Notes: generated by a model not told the origin, from the sequence alone. Positions 14,523 to 22,270 are shown, numbered from the stretch's first letter. The stretch is 34,150 bases of DNA from Actinobacteria bacterium UBA2184 (GCA_002328745.1 DCVQ01000016.1:36700-70849); one strand, 5' to 3'. Numbers and translations: made by a program.

Positions 14523-14554
14523 TCTCGACCGGCGGATGATGACACAAAGCGTGA

Positions 14555-14589
14555 GGGCCGCGGCATGGACGTGCCGCGGCCCTTCATGT
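14555..14589 (+). terminator. Terminator after the FAD/Fe-S oxidoreductase gene
   Basis: Perfect 11-bp arms GGGCCGCGGCA (14555-14565) and TGCCGCGGCCC (14572-14582) enclose a six-base loop and are followed by TTCATGT. The T tract is weak, as is common in high-GC genomes. It separates this gene from the regulator gene downstream. Confidence 0.7.
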
Positions 14590-14594
14590 CACAC

Positions 14595-14623
14595 TTGTTA
14601 CAAGGCAGCACTCGACCGATAAG
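14595..14623 (+). promoter_or_regulatory. Promoter of the Crp/Fnr-family gene, possibly leaderless
   Basis: TTGTTA at 14595-14600 and GATAAG at 14618-14623 are 17 bases apart. Transcription would begin 6-7 bases after the -10, at or next to the ATG at 14630. The GTGGAG before the ATG is only one base away, too close for a normal ribosome site, so a leaderless mRNA is plausible. The -35 lies within the palindrome CTTGT-T-ACAAG, a possible autoregulatory site. Confidence 0.45.
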
Positions 14624-14629
14624 TGGAGT

Positions 14630-15325
14630 ATGGCAACCGCATCACAGGACACGATTCTTGCGAAGCTGCGCACGTTCGCGATGTTCGAGGGCATAGCCGA
14701 AGAGGATCTCGGCATCCTTGCGGGCCTTCTGACGTACCGTGAGTTCCCGAAGGGCTCCTTCATCGTCACCCAGAACGATCGGGGATCGGCGATGTACTTC
14801 CTTCTCGCGGGCCGCGTGAAGATATCCGTCGCATCTCCCGAGGGCAAAGAGCTCGCCTTGAGCTATCTCGAGGCGCCCGCCCACTTCGGAGAGATGAGCG
14901 TCGTGGACTCGGAGCCGCGATCCGCCGACGTCATCGCGATCACCGATATCGAGACGCTCATGCTGGAATCGTCCGATCTTGCCGAGGCCATCCAGATGAG
15001 GCCTCAGATCGCCCTCACTCTCATCAGCTCGCTCTCCCGACGCGTTCGCTCGCTGATCGACCGGCTGCAGGGCATGGCATTCCACGACGCCACCCACCGC
15101 GTGATGCGCGTAGTCCTCAATGTCGCGACCGCCTCGTATGAGGCGCGTGGTGTCCCGGTGATCGAGGGACTCACGCACTACGAGATCGCCACGCTCGCCG
15201 GTACCTCGCGCGAGACCGCCAGCCGCGTGATCTCCAACCTGTGCCGCGACGGCGTCGTGGCGACCAAGGGCCGCAGGATCGTCGTGGACCTGTTCCAGCT
15301 CAGGGACGCCATAGAGCGCGCCTGA
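14630..15325 (+). CDS. Crp/Fnr-family transcriptional regulator
   Basis: A 231-residue regulator. The N-terminal cyclic-nucleotide-binding-like beta barrel (about 14-130) contains FEGIAEEDLGILAG, GSFIVTQNDRGSAMYFLLAGRVKI and HFGEMSVVDSEPRSADVIA. In the latter, GEMSVVD...RSA resembles the phosphate-binding cassette of true cAMP receptors (GExALxxxxxRxA). A dimer helix and a Crp-type helix-turn-helix follow, with recognition helix GTSRETASRVISNL. There is no N-terminal cysteine cluster, so it is not an Fnr-type [4Fe-4S] oxygen sensor. It may bind a nucleotide, haem or other ligand. It stands next to redox genes and may control them, which is an inference. Confidence 0.92.
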   Translation: MATASQDTILAKLRTFAMFEGIAEEDLGILAGLLTYREFPKGSFIVTQNDRGSAMYFLLAGRVKISVASPEGKELALSYLEAPAHFGEMSVVDSEPRSADVIAITDIETLMLESSDLAEAIQMRPQIALTLISSLSRRVRSLIDRLQGMAFHDATHRVMRVVLNVATASYEARGVPVIEGLTHYEIATLAGTSRETASRVISNLCRDGVVATKGRRIVVDLFQLRDAIERA

Positions 15326-15350
15326 ACGCGGGTGGCCGGAAGAGGCGCTC

Positions 15351-15366
15351 ACCCGGCGTACCGGGT
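15351..15366. repeat. Inverted repeat ACCCGG-N4-CCGGGT
   Basis: Six-base arms at 15351-15356 and 15361-15366 flank CGTA, in the 88-base gap between the regulator and the b5-like gene. There is no T tract, so an operator or weak hairpin is more likely than a terminator. Confidence 0.4.
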
Positions 15367-15413
15367 ATGAACTTCTCCGAACCGCAGCGCTTCCCATCAC
15401 CGGAGGAGGACTC

Positions 15414-15641
15414 ATGACCGAGTTCACGCTCGACGACCTCAAGCAGTACGACGGCCGCGACGGGCGTCGCGCCTACGTGGCGTACGAGGGCGTGGTCTAC
15501 GACGTGACGGACAGCTCGATGTGGGACGGTGGCGACCACGTAGGCGCGCACGAGGCGGGCGCCGACCTCACCGCGGCCCACGATGACGCGCCGCACGATG
15601 TGCACATCGTCGACTTCCCGAAGGTCGGCACGCTCGCCTGA
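15414..15641 (+). CDS. Small cytochrome b5-like haem/steroid-binding domain protein
   Basis: A 75-residue single-domain protein. FTLDDLKQYDGRDGRRAYVA and VVYDVTDSSMWDGGDHVG, followed by HEAGADLTAA and APH, match the prokaryotic cytochrome-b5-like domain family found as short stand-alone proteins in anaerobes. Histidines in GGDHVGAHEAG and APHDVH are candidate haem ligands. No signal peptide is seen, so it is probably cytoplasmic. GGAGGAG precedes the ATG. It follows the Crp/Fnr-type gene by 88 bases, and its stop abuts the stop of the convergent methyltransferase gene. Haem binding is not proven. Confidence 0.82.
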   Translation: MTEFTLDDLKQYDGRDGRRAYVAYEGVVYDVTDSSMWDGGDHVGAHEAGADLTAAHDDAPHDVHIVDFPKVGTLA

Positions 15642-16946
15642 TCACTCGAGATCGAGCACCGCTACGGTCTCGATGTGGTGAGTCTGAGGGAACAGGTCGA
15701 CCGGGATGAACGTCCCGGGGACGTAGCCCTCCGCGACGAAGCGAGCGACGTCGCGCGACAGCGTGGCCGGATCGCATGAAACGTACACGATGCGCGGTAT
15801 GCGGGCGCCGAGGAGCGCCCGCATCGCGTTGTCGGAGAGTCCCACGCGCGGTGGGTCGACGATGGCGGCATCGAGATGCCCGAGGTCCGCGAGCGCGTGG
15901 GCGGCATCGCCCGGGACGACGTCGGCGTCGAGGCCTGCCGTGTCGAGATTGCGCCGCAGGTCCTGGAGCGCGAAGCGTGACGACTCGACCGCGACGGCCT
16001 CGCCGGCGGCGCGCGCCAGCGGCAGGGTGAACGTGCCGACGCCCGCGTAGAGGTCGCCGACGCGCATCGATCCGTCGGGAGCCACAGCCTCCAGCGCATG
16101 GCGCCTCAGGTCCGAGGCCGCAGCGGTGTTGACCTGGAAGAACGAGGTGGGTGACACCGTGTAGCGGTCGTCGTCCAGCGATTCGGTCCAGGTGCCGCCT
16201 CCCGAGAGGACCTCGACGCCCGCGATGTCACGGCGATCGAGTTCGCCGCGCACGAGCACGCGCGTGACCGTCGACGCGCCGGTCGACTCGGCCACAACGC
16301 GCGCCACCGCCGCGCGCGGGAAGGGTCCCGGTCGCGTCCACAGGTCCACCGCGACCGCACCTGATGAAGCGACCCGAAGCGTGGCGCGCAGCACGTCCGT
16401 GGCCCCGCGCGACGACAGGAACGTGAGCGCGCCCGAGAGCGCCTTCGGCAGGCGCTGCGCCTTGCGGGGAAGCAGCAGGCACGAGTCGATGGGAAGGATG
16501 TCGTGCGTGCCTGCGCGCGCGAATCCGAACGCGGGCCTGCGACCGCCCGTCGCGGCGGACACCTCCACCCGGTTGCGATAGCCGTACGGCGATGCCGAAG
16601 GCGTGACCGGAGCGACGACGGGATCCGCAAGATGACCGATGCGGGTCAGCGCGTCCACGAGCGACTGCCGCTTCTCGGCGGTCTGCCGCGCGTACGAGAC
16701 GTGCTGCCACTGGCAGCCGCCGCACTCGCCGAAGTACGGACAGGGCGGGGTGACGCGATCGGGTGAAGGCTCGGCTATCTCGGCGATCGTTCCGCGCATC
16801 CAGCGGTCGTGCGTCTCCGTGACCGTGACCAGCGCCACATCTCCCGGACAACCGCCGCGGACGAACATCGTTCGGCCATCGGGATGCCTCGCCACGCTGT
16901 CTCCGCCGTGTGCTAGGCTCTCTATTGTCACGCGCACCTGGTCCAC
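15642..16946 (-). CDS. rlmD: RNA (uracil-5-)-methyltransferase, RumA/RlmD family
   Basis: A 434-residue S-adenosylmethionine-dependent methyltransferase. An N-terminal TRAM-like RNA-binding domain (about 1-52) is followed by an iron-sulfur motif CPYFGECGGCQW, then the methyltransferase domain with LYAGVGTFTLPLA (SAM binding), DPPRVG and the catalytic-nucleophile block VYVSCDPATLSRDV. The family makes 5-methyluridine in 23S rRNA; some Gram-positive members act elsewhere in rRNA, so the exact position is open. I chose GTG at 16946 because GAGAGG lies 6 bases upstream and the TRAM domain begins there. An ATG at 16976 is possible but lacks a ribosome site. Divergent from the PilT-like gene. Confidence 0.87.
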   Translation of the reverse strand: MDQVRVTIESLAHGGDSVARHPDGRTMFVRGGCPGDVALVTVTETHDRWMRGTIAEIAEPSPDRVTPPCPYFGECGGCQWQHVSYARQTAEKRQSLVDALTRIGHLADPVVAPVTPSASPYGYRNRVEVSAATGGRRPAFGFARAGTHDILPIDSCLLLPRKAQRLPKALSGALTFLSSRGATDVLRATLRVASSGAVAVDLWTRPGPFPRAAVARVVAESTGASTVTRVLVRGELDRRDIAGVEVLSGGGTWTESLDDDRYTVSPTSFFQVNTAAASDLRRHALEAVAPDGSMRVGDLYAGVGTFTLPLARAAGEAVAVESSRFALQDLRRNLDTAGLDADVVPGDAAHALADLGHLDAAIVDPPRVGLSDNAMRALLGARIPRIVYVSCDPATLSRDVARFVAEGYVPGTFIPVDLFPQTHHIETVAVLDLE

Positions 16947-16983
16947 GCACGTCCTCTCGTTGTCTCGCTCCATCATATATGGC

Positions 16984-17001
16984 TGACGTACGTGACGTAC
17001 G
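16984..17001. repeat. Perfect tandem 9-base repeat TGACGTACG x2
   Basis: TGACGTACG at 16984-16992 is repeated without gap at 16993-17001, creating the internal palindrome ACGTACGT. It sits between the divergent methyltransferase and PilT-like genes and is a candidate regulator site. Confidence 0.6.
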
Positions 17002-17027
17002 CATAGCGCAGCGGGAAGATGTAACAA
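17000..17027 (-). promoter_or_regulatory. Possible promoter of the rRNA methyltransferase gene
   Basis: On the minus strand TTGTTA (17022-17027) and TATGCG (17000-17005) are 16 bases apart, placing the start of transcription inside the tandem 9-base repeat. An alternative -10 is TATGAT at 16972-16977 without a matching -35. Confidence 0.35.
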
Positions 17028-17085
17028 GCGCATGACGGCTCGCGCGATGAGATCGGTTTGGCTCCGACGAGGAGGTCGTGCACAG

Positions 17086-18774
17086 GTGGCTGAAACACGC
17101 GTGCTCATCGTTCATGACGATGCGGGGTTCGTCGACCGGGTGCGCACCGCGCTCATGGTGGCGTTCCCGGGTATCGAACCGATCACGGCGATCTCGGGAC
17201 CGCGGGCCCTGGGAATAGCCAAACAGCAGCGGCCGGACGTGGTCATCGCCGACGGGGACCTCGTCGGTTTGGACGGCTACGCTATGACCACCGAGCTCAA
17301 GGGCGATCCGGACCTTGCGGATATCCCTGTCGTCATCGTGACGGCGAACCCGACCGAGGCGAGCGCCCTCAAGGCGCGCCAGGCGGGAGCCGCCGCGCAT
17401 CTGCCCGTCACCGTGGACGTACAGACGCTGGTCGAGAAGGTGGCTGCGCTTGCGGCGGCGGCGCCGTCGAACAAAGGGGGCGACTCGACAGGCGTCCCCT
17501 CGGCCGTCGCGGAACCGGCAGGCGTCGCCCGGCCTGCCGCCGCTCAGTCAGATGAGCCTGCCTCCTCTCCAGCGGGATACAGCGGGTCTGCCGCCACTCC
17601 GGCTGGGTATGGCGTGCCCGAGCCGTCGTCCGCAGGGTACGGAGCGCCGCAAGAACTTCCGGCGCAACGGGCCCCCGGTGTTGGCGGGGCTCCGTCCGCC
17701 GACGATCTGCCGCACGTGGACGACCTGCTGCGGCTTCTGATCGATCGGGGCGCATCCGACCTGCACATCACGGTCGGCAGCCCTCCCGGCATCCGTCTGA
17801 GGGGCGAGATCATGGCGGTGGAGGGCATGAGGGTCCTCACACCCAAAGACACGCAGGAGATGTTGCTGAGCCTTCTCTCGGAGGAGCAGCGCCGGCGCTT
17901 CGAGACCGAGCTCGAGCTCGACTTCGCGTACAGCATCCCGGGCCTCTCCCGCTTCCGCACGAACATCTTCCAGCAGCGCAACTCGATGGGCGCCGTCTTC
18001 CGCGTGATCCCGCTCAGGATACCGACGCTCGAAGATCTGGGCCTACCGCGGGTCTGCAAGTTCTTGTCCGAGCGGCCCCGGGGTCTCGTGCTCGTGACAG
18101 GGCCTACCGGCTCGGGCAAGTCCACCACGCTGGCAGCGATGATCGATCACATCAACGACACGCGGCCGGTGCACATCATCACGCTCGAGGACCCGATCGA
18201 GTTCATGCACAAGAACAAGAAGGCATACGTCAATCAGCGCGAAGTGGGAGAGGACACCCACTCCTTCACCTCGGCGCTCAAGCGCGTGTTGCGACAGGAC
18301 CCGGACGTCATCCTGGTCGGTGAGATGCGCGACCTCGAGACGATCTCGGCCGCGCTCACTGCGGCGGAGACCGGCCACCTGGTGCTCGCGACCCTGCACA
18401 CCACCGGTGGACCTGAGACGGTCGACCGTATCATCGACGTGTTCCCGCCGCATCAGCAGACGCAGGTGCGCATGCAGCTCTCCACCACGCTCGAAGGCGT
18501 GCTGTCGCAGACGCTGCTCCGCTCCACGGACGGGCGCAGCCGGGTCATGGCGATGGAGATCATGCTGGGCATCCCGGCCATCAGCAACCTCATCCGCGAG
18601 GGCAAGACGCACCAGATGGCCACGATCATCCAGGGCGGGGCGTCGCTCGGGATGCAAACGCTCGACCAGCACCTGAAAGCGCTGCTTCAGGCGGGTAAAG
18701 TCACCTATGAGGAGGCCATCCAGAAGGCCAAGGAGCCTCGCGAGCTCGCGCAGATGCTCGGCCGCAAGATCTGA
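17086..18774 (+). CDS. pilT: Receiver-PilT fusion: type IV pilus retraction-type ATPase with degenerate receiver
   Basis: A 562-residue protein. Residues about 4-120 form a response-regulator receiver: acidic pair in VHDD, candidate phospho-Asp in VVIADGDLVG and VIVTAN, but the conserved lysine position reads HLPVT instead of a KP motif. A Pro/Ala/Gly linker of about 85 residues with repeated AGY units follows. The PilT domain has LHITVGSPPGIRLRG, Walker A GPTGSGKST, Asp box ITLEDPIEF, Walker B DPDVILVGEMRD, His box ATLHTTGG and the retraction-ATPase block LIREGKTHQM. PilT powers pilus retraction. The GTG at 17086 has GGAGG 10 bases upstream; an ATG at 17032 is less convincing. A terminator follows. 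Confidence 0.88.
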   Translation: MAETRVLIVHDDAGFVDRVRTALMVAFPGIEPITAISGPRALGIAKQQRPDVVIADGDLVGLDGYAMTTELKGDPDLADIPVVIVTANPTEASALKARQAGAAAHLPVTVDVQTLVEKVAALAAAAPSNKGGDSTGVPSAVAEPAGVARPAAAQSDEPASSPAGYSGSAATPAGYGVPEPSSAGYGAPQELPAQRAPGVGGAPSADDLPHVDDLLRLLIDRGASDLHITVGSPPGIRLRGEIMAVEGMRVLTPKDTQEMLLSLLSEEQRRRFETELELDFAYSIPGLSRFRTNIFQQRNSMGAVFRVIPLRIPTLEDLGLPRVCKFLSERPRGLVLVTGPTGSGKSTTLAAMIDHINDTRPVHIITLEDPIEFMHKNKKAYVNQREVGEDTHSFTSALKRVLRQDPDVILVGEMRDLETISAALTAAETGHLVLATLHTTGGPETVDRIIDVFPPHQQTQVRMQLSTTLEGVLSQTLLRSTDGRSRVMAMEIMLGIPAISNLIREGKTHQMATIIQGGASLGMQTLDQHLKALLQAGKVTYEEAIQKAKEPRELAQMLGRKI

Positions 18775-18796
18775 CGGCCCGCAAGTCGGCGAATCT

Positions 18797-18830
18797 CAGG
18801 CGGGGCACACGTGGCCCCGCCTGTTGCTTT
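18797..18830 (+). terminator. Rho-independent-like terminator after the PilT-like gene
   Basis: Arms CAGGCGGGGC (18797-18806) and GCCCCGCCTG (18814-18823) pair perfectly around a seven-base loop and are followed by TTGCTTT. Confidence 0.8.
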
Positions 18831-18849
18831 GAGAAAGGAGCACGGCGAG

Positions 18850-19278
18850 ATGGACACAGTGCGCGTGAAGTGGAACGGGAAGCGGCGCTTCGTGGGATGG
18901 GACGACGCCGGTCACGGGATCGTTATGGATGCCAAGGAGCAGTACGGCGGCGACGGGAGCGGCGTGCGCCCCGTGGAACTCGTCCTGTACGGGCTGGCGG
19001 GGTGCACGGCGATGGACGTCATCTCGATACTCGAGAAGAAGCGCCAACGCGTCACGGATGTCGACCTGGTCGTGACCGGTACGCCGCGCACCGACGACTA
19101 CCCGAAGATCTACGCGCGCATCGAGGTCGAGTACGTCGTGACCGGCATCGGCGTGAAGCCCGAGGCCGTGGCGCGCGCCATCGAGCTCTCGGAGGAGAAG
19201 TACTGCTCCGTCAAGGGCATGCTGGGACCTCAGGTCGAGGTGGTCACGAGCTACCGCGTCATCGAGGCGGAGCTCTAG
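18850..19278 (+). CDS. OsmC-like family protein
   Basis: A 142-residue OsmC-fold protein. The two family cysteines are visible in LAGCTAMDVISIL and EEKYCSVKGML, with the expected spacing of about 60-65 residues. OsmC and Ohr use this cysteine pair to reduce organic hydroperoxides or to handle reactive thiol compounds; many OsmC-like proteins have no assigned substrate. The ATG at 18850 follows GAAAGGAG; the frame is open 13 codons further up, but that part lies in the terminator. It heads a tightly packed run of four genes, with the next start immediately after its stop, so it probably works with the glycosyltransferase, deacetylase and BshC-like genes. Confidence 0.88.
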   Translation: MDTVRVKWNGKRRFVGWDDAGHGIVMDAKEQYGGDGSGVRPVELVLYGLAGCTAMDVISILEKKRQRVTDVDLVVTGTPRTDDYPKIYARIEVEYVVTGIGVKPEAVARAIELSEEKYCSVKGMLGPQVEVVTSYRVIEAEL

Positions 19279-19986
19279 GTGCCGCCCCTGACCCGGCCCT
19301 GCGTGATCCTCCCGGTCTATAACGAGGGCGAGACCGTCGGCGCCGTGCTCGACGCGGTGCGCGCGGTGTTCTCCGGACCGGTGATCGTGGTCGACGACGG
19401 ATCGTCGGATGCCACACCCGAGGTTCTCGCGTCGCGGCGCGACATCGCGGTCATCACGCACGAGGCGAACGCCGGTTACGGCCGTTCGCTGCGCGACGGG
19501 TTCGCCATGGCGCTGGCACGCGGGTACGACGCGGCGGTGACCATGGACTGCGACGGGCAGCACGAGCCGGCGCATATACCTGAGTTCCTGTCGGCGCTCG
19601 AGTTGTGCGATATCGTGTCCGGCAGCAGGTATCTCCCGGACAGTCCCGCGTGCGGCGTCGCTCCGCCCGCACGCCAGGACGTGAATCGGCGGGTGACCGC
19701 GGAGATCCGCTCGGTGACGGGCTGGCAGATCACGGACGCGTTCTGCGGCTTCAAGGCGTACCGCACCGAAGCGCTCGAGAGGCTGCGCCTGACGGAGGAC
19801 GGCTACGCGCTCCCGCTCGAGTTGTGGGCCGAGGCGTATCACGCCGGTCTGCGCGTGACCGAGCGCCCGGTCGACCGCATCTACTTCGAGGGCGACCGGT
19901 CCTTCGGCCAGGACCTGGACGATCCCGAGCATCGGCTCGGGTACTATCTTCGCGTCTGGCGTGACGCGCTCGCGAAGGAGGCGTGA
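19279..19986 (+). CDS. Glycosyltransferase family 2, dolichyl-phosphate-mannose-synthase-like
   Basis: A 235-residue GT-A fold enzyme. The nucleotide-sugar site is CVILPVYNEGETVGAVLDAV followed by IVVDDGSSD, the acidic metal site MDCDGQH and the family segment SGSRYL. There are no transmembrane helices, so it is soluble or peripheral. A polyprenyl-phosphate or small-molecule acceptor are both possible. The GTG start immediately follows the OsmC-like stop and GGAG lies 8 bases before it. The stop overlaps the start of the PIG-L gene (TGATG). Confidence 0.87.
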   Translation: MPPLTRPCVILPVYNEGETVGAVLDAVRAVFSGPVIVVDDGSSDATPEVLASRRDIAVITHEANAGYGRSLRDGFAMALARGYDAAVTMDCDGQHEPAHIPEFLSALELCDIVSGSRYLPDSPACGVAPPARQDVNRRVTAEIRSVTGWQITDAFCGFKAYRTEALERLRLTEDGYALPLELWAEAYHAGLRVTERPVDRIYFEGDRSFGQDLDDPEHRLGYYLRVWRDALAKEA

Positions 19987-20666
19987 TGGCGGATATCGTG
20001 TGCGTCGGCGCGCATCCTGACGACGTCGAGATCGGGATGGGCGGCACCATCGCTGCGCTTGCAGCGGCGGGCGCCGACGTGCTCATCGTCGACCTGACGA
20101 ACGGGGAGCCCACGCCGTACGGGTCGCCGGAGATCCGCGCCGTGGAGTCGGCCGAGGCGGCCCGCATCCTCGGCTGCCGGCGCCTCACGCTCGGCCTGGA
20201 GAACCGCTATCTGTTCGACACTCGCGAGGCGCGTGAAGCACTCGCGGTCGTGATCCGCCAGGAGCGTCCGCACGTGCTGTTCGTGCCGTATCCCGAAGAT
20301 GCGCACCCCGATCATCTGGCGGCATCGTCGATCGCCGAGGCGGCCAGGTTCTACGCGAAGCTCACCAGGACCGAGATGGCGGGGGAGCCACACTACCCCG
20401 CCCGGGTGTACCGGTACATGGCGGTGCACGCCCGGCTGGTTCGCGAGCCGTCATTCCTCGCCGACATCAGCGCGACCCTCGACGCGAAGTCGGCCGCGCT
20501 GTCGGCGTATCACTCCCAGTTCGGCGCCAACGAGGCCAACGCGGGTCTCATCGCCGCGGTGGAGCGGACCGCCCGGCACTGGGGCGACGTGGGCCGGGTG
20601 GCGGCGGCCGAGCCGTTCTTCGCCCCCGAGCCGCCGGTCGTGGCGTCCGTGCTGGACCTCCGGTAA
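19986..20666 (+). CDS. PIG-L family deacetylase (BshB1-like)
   Basis: A 226-residue zinc-dependent deacetylase. The metal and catalytic motif AHPDDVEIGMGGT is at residues 8-20, and the second metal ligand motif is EDAHPDHLAAS. The family removes acetyl groups from GlcNAc conjugates: MshB in mycothiol, BshB in bacillithiol, PIG-L in GPI anchors. The length and the ENRYLFDTREAR segment resemble BshB1-type GlcNAc-malate deacetylases. It overlaps the upstream glycosyltransferase by one base and lies 10 bases before the BshC-like gene. That pairing suggests an amino-sugar conjugate pathway; no BshA-type GT4 enzyme is present here. Confidence 0.9.
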   Translation: MADIVCVGAHPDDVEIGMGGTIAALAAAGADVLIVDLTNGEPTPYGSPEIRAVESAEAARILGCRRLTLGLENRYLFDTREAREALAVVIRQERPHVLFVPYPEDAHPDHLAASSIAEAARFYAKLTRTEMAGEPHYPARVYRYMAVHARLVREPSFLADISATLDAKSAALSAYHSQFGANEANAGLIAAVERTARHWGDVGRVAAAEPFFAPEPPVVASVLDLR

Positions 20667-20676
20667 GGGCCCCGCG

Positions 20677-22227
20677 ATGTCGGTACACGCCCGACAGGTG
20701 CCGCCCGCGGGCCACGGCGAGGTGCTCTGCGAGCCCCGGTTCGAGGAGTGGGATGCCACGGCCCGGGCCAACGCGGCCGCGGCCGCCGGCTGGCCGTCAG
20801 CGCTCGCGGCGCTCAGGGCAGAGGCCCGGGCCGAGGCGCTCGATCGGGCCGCGGCGTACAGCGAGAGCATCGGCAGCTCGGCTGCGAAGCGGGAGGCAGG
20901 CGGCCTGATCGTCGCGACCGGGCATCAGCCGACGCTCTTCCACCCGGGCGTGTGGGTGAAGCATCTTCTCATCCAGCGGTTCGCCGAGACCTACGGCGCC
21001 ACGGGCATCGATGTCGTGGTCGACACGGACGCGGCCGGGCGTGTGGAACTCACGGTGCCCTGCCTCGAGCCCGAGGTGCGCACGTGCGGCATCCCGCTGG
21101 TGGACGCTCCGGCACAGGCCGCCTACGTGCAGGTGCCCGCGCCCGGCCCGGACGAACGCTCGGCGTTCCGCGCCGCCGGCATGGCCGCTCTCAGCCGCCT
21201 TCCCGCTCCGGCGCTCGGGCGGCACTTCGACGCGTTCTGCGACGCGCTCGACGCATCGGCGCCGGGAGTGTCGGACGCAGGCTCGCTCGTGACCGCCGCA
21301 CGCAGACGGTACGAGCGCGCCGCCGGCACCGACTACCTGGAACTCCCCGTGTCGGTTCAGGCACGGGGTGCGGCGTTCCGTCGGTTCGCGGCGGGGTACC
21401 TCGCGGACGCGGAGGCCGTCAGGAGCGCCATGAACGCGGCGCTCGGCGCGTACCGCGCGCGCACCGGCACGCGGTCGCTCGCGCAGCCGTTTCCCGATCT
21501 GGCTCGTGACGGAGGCGTGACGGAGGCACCGTTCTGGGTGCTCGTGGACGGTCGTCGCGCTGCCGCAGGCGTGGACGATCACGGCTCGCTGTGCGCCGAC
21601 GGCGTCCCGATGCTGCACCTGGGCGGCTCCGCCGAGGAGGCCTCCGCCGCCCTTGCGCGCCACGACGTCCTGCTCGCGCCGAAGGCCATAGTGCTGACGC
21701 TGTTCGAGCGTCTCTTCGTGGCCGACCTGTTCGTGCACGGAACCGGCGGCGGCCGCTACGATCGGGTGACCGACGAGTTCATCCGCGCCTATCACGGCAT
21801 CGAGCCTCCCGCTTACGCGGTAGCGTCTATGACGCTGCTGCTGCCGCTCGGCGGTCGGCTCACGACCGATGCCGAGGTCAGCGCGCTCGAGGAGCGGCTC
21901 AATCGCTGCACGCACAACCCGGACCGGATGCTGGGTGAGATCGAGTTCGACAGCATCGAAGAGCGGGAGGCCGCCGAGGCGCTCGCCACGCGGAAGAAGG
22001 AACTCGTGGAGGCGATCGCGGTCGCGGGAGCGGATCGCAAGGAGCTCGGCCGGGAGATCAGGGAGACCAATCAGGCGCTGGCGTCGGCCATCGAACCCGT
22101 CCGGCGCGAGATCGCCGCCGAGTTGGAGACCGTCCGGGCGGCGCGCGCCGCATGCGCGGTCCTGACCGATCGAACGTACCCGTTCTGCCTGTGGGACCCG
22201 CGTGAGGTCATGGACAAGGTGCGCTAG
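20677..22227 (+). CDS. Large protein of uncertain family, possible remote BshC-like ligase
   Basis: A 516-residue protein I cannot place with certainty. Its length and two blocks recall BshC, the enzyme thought to add cysteine in bacillithiol synthesis: VATGHQPTLFHPGVWVKHLL (compare TGQQ-type motifs) followed by a VVVDTD strand, and later APKAIVLTLFERLFVADLFV then GTGGGRYD (compare the LP/VGGPGE region). A charged coiled-coil segment of about 90 residues follows (from about 405), ending CLWDPREVMDKVR. No signal peptide or transmembrane segment is seen. These similarities are from memory and not aligned. It follows the PIG-L deacetylase by 10 bases with a weak TAAGGG site. A BshC-like role in making a thiol or amino-acyl sugar is inferred; a protein unrelated to BshC remains possible. 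Confidence 0.6.
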   Translation: MSVHARQVPPAGHGEVLCEPRFEEWDATARANAAAAAGWPSALAALRAEARAEALDRAAAYSESIGSSAAKREAGGLIVATGHQPTLFHPGVWVKHLLIQRFAETYGATGIDVVVDTDAAGRVELTVPCLEPEVRTCGIPLVDAPAQAAYVQVPAPGPDERSAFRAAGMAALSRLPAPALGRHFDAFCDALDASAPGVSDAGSLVTAARRRYERAAGTDYLELPVSVQARGAAFRRFAAGYLADAEAVRSAMNAALGAYRARTGTRSLAQPFPDLARDGGVTEAPFWVLVDGRRAAAGVDDHGSLCADGVPMLHLGGSAEEASAALARHDVLLAPKAIVLTLFERLFVADLFVHGTGGGRYDRVTDEFIRAYHGIEPPAYAVASMTLLLPLGGRLTTDAEVSALEERLNRCTHNPDRMLGEIEFDSIEEREAAEALATRKKELVEAIAVAGADRKELGREIRETNQALASAIEPVRREIAAELETVRAARAACAVLTDRTYPFCLWDPREVMDKVR

Positions 22228-22270
22228 CACGCAGGCACGATGCTCGCTATCATGAACGTCACCGCTCCTC

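Noticed and set aside
16971..17108. Upstream extension of the methyltransferase to 17108 or ATG at 16976
   Set aside because: The extra N-terminus has no TRAM similarity, no ribosome site, and overlaps the tandem repeat and promoter region.
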